From: CAMQVM01 sp044433365
GTDB taxonomy: Bacteria; Bacteroidota; Bacteroidia; Bacteroidales; Rikenellaceae
Length of the DNA stretch: 64,000 nucleotides
Reading direction: 5' to 3'
Assembly (NCBI GenBank): GCA_044433365.1
Contig: JAWXTR010000002.1
Location: forward strand, 13,787-77,786
In this document: piece by piece, positions 44,661 to 52,654 of the stretch
Numbering within the stretch: the first letter of the stretch is position 1
How the letters are laid out: the number at the start of each line of letters is the position of its first letter
The notes under the pieces: model-generated
The model's database searches: none
The model's input: the letters and a program-made list of their open reading frames with translations, nothing else
What the model was told of the DNA's origin: nothing
Made by a program: the position numbers and the translations under genes

Positions 44661-46739
44661 CTATTGCTCAGCAGTTGCACCTGCCTCAAGTGGCCAATAA
44701 GGATTTTGATAGATTGGCGATGTTGAGTAGTCGGCATTGTCAGATGTAAGCATCATGTGTTCTAGCTCAATAGGATATAGATAGTGAGCCATTCTCCAAG
44801 TTAGACCGCTATATCCAATTTGTGCAGGATATTTTCGGTATGGTCTAAGATAATTACTTTCATCAGGACTTGAAACAGTAGAACTTAAACTACCATCATA
44901 GATTAAATAATCTCGCATTAAAATACCATAATCTTGGTCATTTTGATCATATAACGCTTCGTTATCACAATTCCATAGTTTCATACCTTGAATATGGTAA
45001 GGATTATCAATAAGCTGATCCATTGATCTCCAACGACATAAGTCCATATAGCGTAGACCCTCATTAAAGAACTCATTTCTACGCTCTTTACGGATTGCAA
45101 ATAGAGTTTTGTCGGTAATCACCTGACCAGCAGAGTATGCACCCCAATCAGTCTCAGCCTCTTTACTCATATCTATAGCATTGATTGTAGCATCGATAGT
45201 ACCGGCTTTAATGCCAGCACGAGTTCTGATAGCCTCCCAATAAGAATCAACATTTCCACCTCTTGAACCATAAAGCATTACGTAAGCCTCCATATAGTTT
45301 AGCATTGCTTCTGTAGAGCGGAAAGATGGACATGCTGCCGTAGAGCTAGTTGTTGATATATAATCTTGCGCACCATCAAAATTACCACCTTTGCGACACA
45401 TATATCCTGTTGTTGCAGCATTTGACCAATAGATAGGAGGGGCATTTCTCTCTACAGGTTTTTCACACACATCAATATTTGTTAAAGCATTAAGCTGATT
45501 TGGTGATTTGAAGAAGATAGCTACACGATTATCACGATCTGGACTCTGCTCTGTACCATTATCACCTAGACGAACTTTTAATAAATCACCTTCACCATCC
45601 TCTATTGTGAATAGAGAACCTGAAGCATAATAAGGTAGACCATTTACATCTAAGAATGAAAGAGCCAAACTACGGGTTGCACCATTAGATAGATTTACAT
45701 TGTTAACACAATGTACAGTTTTATGTACAAATCCTAAACCAGAGTTATAGGCTCTCCAAAGTAGAATCTCAGGATAACCCGACATATCTGTATCGCCAAA
45801 CATATTGAAAAATTCATTGTTTTCAGATGTTGACTGAGGATAAATACCCGAATTTTCAGTTAAAACAACTTTACTTGCTAGTGCATCAGCAGCTTCGATA
45901 GCCTCTTTTAAGAAAAACTCGACCTCTGCACTAATACTTCCAGATTCAGCATATAGAGTTCTACCTACATTATAATCCATTGCACTACCAGGCCAGCCTG
46001 TGCCACCAGGTACAAATGCTGTACCCTCAAAATATCTCTCCCAACACGCTTCAAAAAGAGCAACTCTCGATTTTAGAAGCTGCGCCATCGATTTAGAAAG
46101 AAGATTGCGTGCATTACCATCTAACGACTCTTCGCCCATTAATTCAATAGCCTTATCTAGGTCGCTAAGGATAAAGCGAGCCACCTCATTACGTGGTCTA
46201 CGCTCACTTGCAAGCTCGAGGATTTCGAAATCTGTCTCCAACACCTCTTCTACGATTGGGTAGTCACCAACGTTTTGAAGTTTGTCGAAGTAGGCATAGG
46301 CTCTAAAGAAATAGCCCTCACCAATATGGTGCTCTATCTCACTTTCACTTCCTGAAATCTCGCCTGCCTCATATTTTGCTAAAGCTTGCTCCAAAAAGTA
46401 GTTTGCTTTATATATTTTAGTAAAATCCCAAGCATCACTACCCTCGGTTGTTACCTGCCAATACCCTGCAATATTTCTATCTTGTGGTGTGGTATGAGCA
46501 GTATTATCTGTACCTGCATCGCTTTTCCATAATCCATAAGTATTTCCACTTCCGTGCTCTGGAAGCCATTCATATAGTGGCATTAAATAGGCTAAAAGTT
46601 GTGAAGCATCTGTAAAATAACTCTCAGGTGTTACGAACGATTCTGGTTCAATCTCCAAAAAATTATTACAAGATGTTACCCCTGAGCTAACAATCCCAGC
46701 AGCTGTTAATATCGTAATATATTTAAAAATTCTTTTCAT
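44661..46739 (-). CDS. SusD-like outer-membrane glycan-binding lipoprotein
   Basis: The 692-aa lipoprotein has the SusD pattern. The signal ends SSGVTSC, then NNFLEIEPESFVTPESYFTDASQ follows. The TPR-like helices include GEGYFFRAYAYF, and the C-terminal block has RKERRNEFFNEGLRYMDLCRW and YLYPIELEHM. It sits on the cell surface as the lid of its SusC partner, which is encoded directly upstream. The substrate is unknown; the GH2 and DUF5703 genes upstream suggest a galactan- or glucuronide-type glycan. The gap to susC contains an R400 element. Confidence 0.93.
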   Translation of the reverse strand: MKRIFKYITILTAAGIVSSGVTSCNNFLEIEPESFVTPESYFTDASQLLAYLMPLYEWLPEHGSGNTYGLWKSDAGTDNTAHTTPQDRNIAGYWQVTTEGSDAWDFTKIYKANYFLEQALAKYEAGEISGSESEIEHHIGEGYFFRAYAYFDKLQNVGDYPIVEEVLETDFEILELASERRPRNEVARFILSDLDKAIELMGEESLDGNARNLLSKSMAQLLKSRVALFEACWERYFEGTAFVPGGTGWPGSAMDYNVGRTLYAESGSISAEVEFFLKEAIEAADALASKVVLTENSGIYPQSTSENNEFFNMFGDTDMSGYPEILLWRAYNSGLGFVHKTVHCVNNVNLSNGATRSLALSFLDVNGLPYYASGSLFTIEDGEGDLLKVRLGDNGTEQSPDRDNRVAIFFKSPNQLNALTNIDVCEKPVERNAPPIYWSNAATTGYMCRKGGNFDGAQDYISTTSSTAACPSFRSTEAMLNYMEAYVMLYGSRGGNVDSYWEAIRTRAGIKAGTIDATINAIDMSKEAETDWGAYSAGQVITDKTLFAIRKERRNEFFNEGLRYMDLCRWRSMDQLIDNPYHIQGMKLWNCDNEALYDQNDQDYGILMRDYLIYDGSLSSTVSSPDESNYLRPYRKYPAQIGYSGLTWRMAHYLYPIELEHMMLTSDNADYSTSPIYQNPYWPLEAGATAEQ

Positions 46740-46763
46740 ATTATTTATTTTTTAATTTGTTAC

Positions 46764-46943
46764 GTCAATAAAGGTTTGAAGAACCTTCTTCCGCTTTTTG
46801 CGAGCGGAGCGAAGCCGTGAGTGAAAACGAACGATTTTTGCCAGCCCTTTGGGCGTGCTTTTTCTAAAAAAGCATTAACAAAAGTTATTTTTTATAACTC
46901 GAGTTGCAAAAATAACTCGAAAATTTCAAACCTTTATTCGCAT
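46764..46943. mobile_element. R400 foldback element, copy 3 (short, 180 bp), between susC and susD
   Basis: The ends are CAATAAAGGTTTGAA and TTTCAAACCTTTATTCGCAT. The inside holds the GCGAGCGGAGCGAAGC block found near the right end of copy 1, here in inverted orientation. It has lost the palindrome-bearing part. It fills nearly all of the 220-bp space between susC stop and susD start, so it must be transcribed if the two are one operon. Confidence 0.7.
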
Positions 46944-46959
46944 TTGTTATATATAACTA

Positions 46960-49900
46960 CTAGAATGTAACATTCATACCTACAGAAATTGTCTTTTGTA
47001 GTGGGTAGTTGATACCATAATCAGTTAAGTCTACAGTCTCTGGGTCGTAAATTGAGCTAAGTTTTGTTCCAGTCCATAAGTTTTCGCCAGAAGCAAATAC
47101 TCTAACATTAGAGAATCCAATTTTATCAAGAACTTTCTGAGGTAGACTATATCCAATTTGAAGATTTTTCAAGCGAATATAAGAGGCATCTTGAAGATAT
47201 TCTGTTTGAGCTTGATAGTTTTTCATATTGCTATTTAATGCACGTGGATAGTAAGAATCAAGATTTAAACCCAGTTTGCTATCTTCATCATTACGGAAAT
47301 AGTCTAGGTGGTTTGTAATAAATGAGTTGTTCCAAGTACCCCAGCCGCCACCAAAGAATGATGGGTGGAAAATACCAATATCACGTTTCATAACGCCTTG
47401 GAAAAATGCGCTAATATCGAAACCTTTGTAGTCTGCGTTAAGATTAAGACCAAACTGATAACGAGGCGTATTGTTACCAATAATAGAAAGGTCGCCAGAA
47501 TCGTCTGTAGTCATACTACCAGTACTAATCTTGCCATCACCATTAATATCGGCATACATAATATCACCAGCTTTCCATTCTGACTCGACACTACCACCAC
47601 TAATTAATGATTGACCACCATTAGGAAGCGTTGCAAGATGTGCAGCCATCTCTTCGTCGGTACGAGCAATACCTATAGTTGTATAACCCCAAATTTCACC
47701 AACTTTTTGACCTGATGTATATGTTGTAGATACACCCGTAATAGCACTTGTCCATTTGCTTCCTAAACCTAAAGTATTATTCTCATTAGGATAGCTTAAA
47801 ATTGTTGATTGGTAGTCAGAGATATTAAATCCTACAGAGTAGTTAAATCCATTATCAAGCCTATCTTTCCATGTAATCGAAGCCTCCCAACCTCTAGTTT
47901 GCATATCTGTATTATTCTCTTTTGGAACAGATGTACCAAGTATTTCTGGAAGATCTGGAGCTGGACCAACCATATCTAAAGTGTTACGATTAAACCAGTC
48001 GAATGATACAGATAGTCTGTTGTTCAAAGCCGCTACATCAAAACCAATATCGGTTGTTTGAACAGTCTCCCAAGTCATATTTGAACTTATAAGAGATGGA
48101 GCAGTTGCAGTATTTTGTTGCGCACCATATACCAGAACCTCACTAGCCGACATCGATAGGTTCATCTCAGAGTATGTAGGATATAGATTTGATGTATTTT
48201 GATTACCTAGCTCACCATACGAACCACGAATCTTAAAGGTGCTGATATGTTTTGATAAATCGCCCCAAAACTCCTCTTTTGCTATATTCCAACCTGCTGA
48301 GAATGATGGGAACCAATTCCAGCGTTGATCTGCACGATAACGAGATGTACCATCATAGCGTAGGTTAGCCTCAAATAGATATTTACCATTGTAATCGTAG
48401 TTAAAACGACCAAAGAATCCGACTGTAGCCCACTCATCTATCGAACCGCTTACTGAAGCAGGAATTGTAGAGTTTGAATTGTCAAGCCCTGAAGTTACAT
48501 CGATAGTGGTCATGTATGGTACTAAAATACCATCACGCTGAGCAGAAATGCTATTTACTAGATTTTTCTCAGCTTGAAAACCTGCCATTACCTTAAAGTT
48601 ATGAGCATCATTAAGGGTTAGACTATAGTCAGAGAAGACATTCGGGTTGGTATATTGTGTGCTAGCTGCTGCTTCATACACCGAACTTGTACTTCCTGTT
48701 GTAATAGGAATCGGGTCGCCATACACATCATAAGTGTATGTTGTTTGTGTATCTGTATGATCTTTTGCATATTGCAAACGAACATTCATTTCAGCAGTAA
48801 TATTCCAATTTTTAAGAGGGGTTGCCACAAATTGCAGTTGTTGGAATATTTTATCCGTACGGCTTGTGGTTACACCTCCATTAACCAAACTGTTAAGCGT
48901 ACTAGTGTAGTAGCCATTAGGGTCAACAGTAGGTTTGGTAGCCCACACACTACTTTTACCATATAGTGTAGTTCCATCTAATGCTTGAGGCTCACTAATA
49001 TCAACCCTCTGGAATTTGACGTTATAGTTATATTTCAAGAAATCGGTAATTACACCAGTTGCTCTAATGTTTGTAGAGAATCTGGTATATTTATCCTCAC
49101 CGTAAGCGATAAAACCTTTTTGATCTAGGTAGTTGAAAGAGGCGTATACCTGCGATTTTTCAGTACCACCGCTAATAGTCACATTATGCTCTTGTGCAGA
49201 AGTCCAATCTTTCCAAAGTACGTCATACCAGTCTGTATTAGCATAAGTTTTGTTAGGGCTAACCTCATAATATTGAGGAGTTGACTCCATTACAGGCATA
49301 TATAGATCTGAGCGACCATAGTAGTAGTCCTCAATTGCAGTCACTTTATAATCTTCGAAAATTACAGTACTACCCTGATTTGTAAGAGATTCATTTAGAT
49401 AATAAGCCATCTGAATTGAACTCATCATATCAGGAACATTTGTTTGAGTGATAAAGCGGAATGAGTTGTTGTAGTTAATTTTAATCTTATCAGCACTACC
49501 TTTTTTGGTAGTAATCAAAATCACACCAAATGGTGCACGAGAACCATATATAGAAGATGATGCAGCATCTTTAAGAACCGATACTGACTCAATATCTTGA
49601 GGGTTAAGAGTGTTGATATCACCCTCCATACCGTCAATCAATATTAGTGGGTCGCCTGTAGAACCTGTACCGATAGTACCTTGACCACGAATAGTAATAG
49701 ATGCCGTTTCGTCAAGACCACCACCACCAGAGGTGATATTAAGACCTGGAACAGCTCCTTGAAGAGCAGAAGTTGCGTTAGTTACAGGACGAGATTCGAA
49801 CACCTCCTCGCCAGCTACTGCTACAGCACCTGTAAGATTCACCTTTTTTTGAGTACCGAAACCTACAACTACAACCTCTTCCATAGATAGTGCATCGACC

Positions 49901-50280
49901 TCCATCTGCATGTTAATCGTAGGCTGTCCAGCAGGAATTGATACTGTTTTATAGCCAAAAAATGAAAATAGAAGATTAGAAGTTGTGCTTACATTTTTGA
50001 TTTGGTAAGCACCATTTTGGTCGGTAATGGCTCCTTGGCTTGTGCCATCTACTTGCACCACTACACCAGCCATGGCTTTGCCAGTTTCATCAGTTACTCT
50101 ACCTGAAATAGTCTGCTTTTGCTGCTCTGACACCTCAAAAAGCGAGTCGGAAGTAGAGCCTGCATGAGAAGTGTAGCTTGTAGCCACCAATAGGGATGTT
50201 AGGAATATACCTAATGCCCCAAACATGTAATTTTTTCTCATTGTGTTTGGAATTAGAATTATTAATAATTTTTTCAGCAA
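46960..50280 (-). CDS. SusC-like TonB-dependent oligosaccharide transporter
   Basis: The 1106-aa protein has a signal, then ISGRVTDETGKAMAGVVVQV (carboxypeptidase-like domain, about 57-130). The SusC-type plug follows (MEEVVVVGFGTQKKVNLTGAV, IRGQGTIGTGSTGDPLILID, VLKDAASSSIYGSRAPFGVI), then a large barrel ending TISVGMNVTF. It imports oligosaccharides across the outer membrane together with SusD. It has a ~240-base leader from the likely promoter near 50518-50550, and two AAAACGTTTG boxes just before the start. Confidence 0.95.
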   Translation of the reverse strand: MLKKLLIILIPNTMRKNYMFGALGIFLTSLLVATSYTSHAGSTSDSLFEVSEQQKQTISGRVTDETGKAMAGVVVQVDGTSQGAITDQNGAYQIKNVSTTSNLLFSFFGYKTVSIPAGQPTINMQMEVDALSMEEVVVVGFGTQKKVNLTGAVAVAGEEVFESRPVTNATSALQGAVPGLNITSGGGGLDETASITIRGQGTIGTGSTGDPLILIDGMEGDINTLNPQDIESVSVLKDAASSSIYGSRAPFGVILITTKKGSADKIKINYNNSFRFITQTNVPDMMSSIQMAYYLNESLTNQGSTVIFEDYKVTAIEDYYYGRSDLYMPVMESTPQYYEVSPNKTYANTDWYDVLWKDWTSAQEHNVTISGGTEKSQVYASFNYLDQKGFIAYGEDKYTRFSTNIRATGVITDFLKYNYNVKFQRVDISEPQALDGTTLYGKSSVWATKPTVDPNGYYTSTLNSLVNGGVTTSRTDKIFQQLQFVATPLKNWNITAEMNVRLQYAKDHTDTQTTYTYDVYGDPIPITTGSTSSVYEAAASTQYTNPNVFSDYSLTLNDAHNFKVMAGFQAEKNLVNSISAQRDGILVPYMTTIDVTSGLDNSNSTIPASVSGSIDEWATVGFFGRFNYDYNGKYLFEANLRYDGTSRYRADQRWNWFPSFSAGWNIAKEEFWGDLSKHISTFKIRGSYGELGNQNTSNLYPTYSEMNLSMSASEVLVYGAQQNTATAPSLISSNMTWETVQTTDIGFDVAALNNRLSVSFDWFNRNTLDMVGPAPDLPEILGTSVPKENNTDMQTRGWEASITWKDRLDNGFNYSVGFNISDYQSTILSYPNENNTLGLGSKWTSAITGVSTTYTSGQKVGEIWGYTTIGIARTDEEMAAHLATLPNGGQSLISGGSVESEWKAGDIMYADINGDGKISTGSMTTDDSGDLSIIGNNTPRYQFGLNLNADYKGFDISAFFQGVMKRDIGIFHPSFFGGGWGTWNNSFITNHLDYFRNDEDSKLGLNLDSYYPRALNSNMKNYQAQTEYLQDASYIRLKNLQIGYSLPQKVLDKIGFSNVRVFASGENLWTGTKLSSIYDPETVDLTDYGINYPLQKTISVGMNVTF

Positions 50281-50290
50281 ATTGATAGAG

Positions 50291-50333
50291 AAAACGTTTG
50301 TTTGCGTCTATCCATATTTTCCGAAAACGTTTG
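50291..50333. promoter_or_regulatory. Two AAAACGTTTG boxes before susC (operator-like)
   Basis: AAAACGTTTG occurs at 50291-50300 and 50324-50333, each with a G before and TTT after. The core AAACGTTT is palindromic and resembles LacI-family operators. The 33-base spacing puts both boxes on about the same face of the helix. They begin 11 bases upstream of the susC start codon. The regulator is not encoded in the window. Confidence 0.55.
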
Positions 50334-50517
50334 TTTTAAATTTAATTTTTTGTGGTTAAATTTAAAATAATGTATAAAGTTTGATTTTTTAAAGGGTTAA
50401 AAATGGGTTAAAAATAAACTTAAATGGGTTAATATCAGTTAAAAATAAACTAAAAAAATCAATTTTGCAAAAAGTAATTAACTTCAAGTAAAACTATTTA
50501 TTAGTTATATATATATG

Positions 50518-50550
50518 CAAAAATAAGTAATTAAATTGTAATTTCCAAAT
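50518..50550 (-). promoter_or_regulatory. Possible susC promoter (TTTG-N21-TATTTTTG on minus)
   Basis: On the minus strand TTTG (50550-50547) and TATTTTTG (50525-50518) are 21 bases apart. It overlaps the inverted repeat 50540-50596 that follows the GH2 stop codon, so termination of GH2 and start of susC may be coupled. No better TAnnTTTG was found nearer to susC. Confidence 0.4.
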
Positions 50551-50596
50551 AAAATACAGCTTTTTTTAAAAAAAATGATATTTTATTTGGAAATTA
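50540..50596. terminator. 18-bp inverted repeat after the GH2 gene
   Basis: TAATTTCCAAATAAAATA (50540-50557) pairs exactly with TATTTTATTTGGAAATTA (50579-50596) over a ~21-base loop. It begins 46 bases past the GH2 stop codon. It may end the GH2 transcript or be an operator for susC. Confidence 0.5.
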
Positions 50597-50641
50597 TAAC
50601 AAATAGTTATTTTTATGCAAATAAATTATTTGTTCATAAAA

Positions 50642-52456
50642 TTATTCGTTATCAATTATTTTATCATAATACTCTTTAACAACATACCATGCCTTTTTCT
50701 TTTCGCCTTTTTCTCCTAGCAGACCTTTTCTGTTCCAATAGTTTTGCATTATTGGGTGCATACGTAGAGGTGAACGGAAATCTATTAGTGCCCAAGGGCA
50801 GGTTCCTCGTAGGAATGAGATTTTTTGTTGCATTTCGACCTGTTCTATATAGAAAGCCTCTTGAAACTCCTCATTCCACTGATTATCTACATTGGCATCG
50901 CCATGTTTGCCATAGATTGCTTCTGCTCCATATTCGGTGATAATCATAGGTTTGTTGTATGGACTCTTCCACTCAAAATCATCTAAACTTAGAGTGTGCT
51001 CCTCGTTTTCTTTTGGCTCAGAGTAGAACGAACCACCATACCAACCAAGATATTCATTCATACCAATCACATCTATAGCATCTATTAAATCATCGTCTAT
51101 AGTGAGTACATTTCCATCTTTTTTATATTTATTTAATGCCGAACTAAGCAGGCGTGTATCGTCAATTTTACGACAAGAGTCGGCATATTGAGTCAGCGTT
51201 TGGGTACGCAACTGCGATGGTGATGTTTCGTTAGATAAACTCCAAATAATAATACCACAACGATTTTTATCACGTCGGATAGTTTCGTGTAGCTGTTGAT
51301 ACATTAAGTCGACTGTAGCAGGATTTTTAAAAGCAATTCCTTGAAACACTGGTACCTCTTCCCATAACATAAATCCCATCTGCTCTGCCATTCTAATCAC
51401 ATATTCATTTTGTGGGTAGTGTGCAGTACGTATAAAGTTGCAGCCTAGCTCTTTTGCTCTTGTCAACATTACTAGAGCATCCGACTCAGAGAATGCACGT
51501 CCTGAACGCTCCGCAGCCTCTTCGTGGAAATTGACACCTCTTAAAAATATCGGCTCACCATTTAGAAGAATATCCTCACCTTTGGTCTCAATTGTTCTAA
51601 AACCAATTCTTTCGGTAACTTTATCATCGTTAGATGCAATAATTACATCGTAAAGCTTTGGATTTTCTGGGTTCCAAAGCTCAAATTTACCTTTAAAGCT
51701 CACTTTAGCAAAACCATTATTGTCGGTCACTACCGTTTCCTTGATTTTAGCCTCTGGAATCTCGATACACACCTTTTGCTCTGCATCTACACCATTGACT
51801 TTAATAAATCCGTCAACTATATTCTGACTTCCCTTTTTAAGCTGAATTTTATAATCTTCAATATATGTTTCAGGTACTTTAATCAGACGTACATCACGTG
51901 TTATACCGCCATAATTAAACCAGTCGTAACCAGTAGCAGGCACACCTAAAACGTCACGCTCGTTGTTTACTCTGACAATAATAGAGTTGTCGCCCTCTTT
52001 GATTTTATCGGTTATTTCAAACTGAAAAGGGGTAAATCCACCAACATGGCTTCCAAGTTTTTCGGCATTAAGAAAAACATCGGCTTTATAATTGATGGCA
52101 TCAAAATATAGAAATTGACGTTTGCCCTCTTCTTTTTTGATATTCACAACCTTTTTATACCAAATGGTCGATTCATAAAATTTTAATTCCAAAAGTTGAG
52201 AATTAAAATCGCCAGGAACATCCAACACATTTCCCCCTTCAAATTGGTACTCAGTGCGTTTGTTGGGAAAGTTTGCAGCTTCATCTTTGTAGATTGACTT
52301 CCAAGTTTTAATTCCAACATCATATTGGTCTATAATTATATTCCACTTACCATTAAGCGATTGTTGCTCTCTAGCTGGAGCGTTAATCATGAAATCTTGT
52401 GCAGTAGCTATAGTGCAGATTCCAAAAATTTGTAATAATAAAAATAGTTTTTTCAT
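50642..52456 (-). CDS. Glycoside hydrolase family 2 enzyme (beta-glucuronidase/galactosidase type)
   Basis: A signal peptide (LFLLLQIFGICTIATAQ) precedes the GH2 sandwich (SLNGKWNIIIDQYD, YDWFNYGGITRDVRL), the middle immunoglobulin-like domain (about 195-290) and the barrel. The general acid is Glu ~410 in WSLSNETS; the nucleophile is Glu ~508 in IITEYGAEA. RGVNFHEEAAERSGRA and RTAHYPQNE are also canonical. The 604-aa length fits the beta-glucuronidase-like subgroup. It likely acts in the periplasm on oligosaccharides imported by the SusC/D pair. The sugar specificity cannot be read from sequence. Confidence 0.9.
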   Translation of the reverse strand: MKKLFLLLQIFGICTIATAQDFMINAPAREQQSLNGKWNIIIDQYDVGIKTWKSIYKDEAANFPNKRTEYQFEGGNVLDVPGDFNSQLLELKFYESTIWYKKVVNIKKEEGKRQFLYFDAINYKADVFLNAEKLGSHVGGFTPFQFEITDKIKEGDNSIIVRVNNERDVLGVPATGYDWFNYGGITRDVRLIKVPETYIEDYKIQLKKGSQNIVDGFIKVNGVDAEQKVCIEIPEAKIKETVVTDNNGFAKVSFKGKFELWNPENPKLYDVIIASNDDKVTERIGFRTIETKGEDILLNGEPIFLRGVNFHEEAAERSGRAFSESDALVMLTRAKELGCNFIRTAHYPQNEYVIRMAEQMGFMLWEEVPVFQGIAFKNPATVDLMYQQLHETIRRDKNRCGIIIWSLSNETSPSQLRTQTLTQYADSCRKIDDTRLLSSALNKYKKDGNVLTIDDDLIDAIDVIGMNEYLGWYGGSFYSEPKENEEHTLSLDDFEWKSPYNKPMIITEYGAEAIYGKHGDANVDNQWNEEFQEAFYIEQVEMQQKISFLRGTCPWALIDFRSPLRMHPIMQNYWNRKGLLGEKGEKKKAWYVVKEYYDKIIDNE

Positions 52457-52480
52457 TTAAATAAAGATTATTTTTTTTAA

Positions 52481-52643
52481 AGGGGAGTTCTAATAATTGG
52501 TTTTATTCGATTTTTTATTTTGAGGTTTTAGATTTGGATTTTACAAAATGTGGGCGTAGTGGTGCCTACGGCGCATTTTGTAAAATTCAAAGATGAAGAC
52601 TCAAAATGAAAAAGCGTTAAAATCCAATTATTAGAAGTTCCCT
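52481..52643. mobile_element. 164-bp foldback element, copy 3
   Basis: It differs from copy 1 at scattered positions only and keeps the central GCGTAGTGGTGCCTACG block. It lies between the DUF5703 gene and the GH2 gene, filling that gap, so the mRNA of this locus would carry it. The flanking bases are AA rather than TA. Confidence 0.8.
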
Positions 52644-52654
52644 AAAGTCATTAA

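Noticed and set aside
49681..49890. Short plus-strand open frames inside susC, susD and the GH genes
   Set aside because: They are antisense shadows of long, well-supported genes and show no family features.
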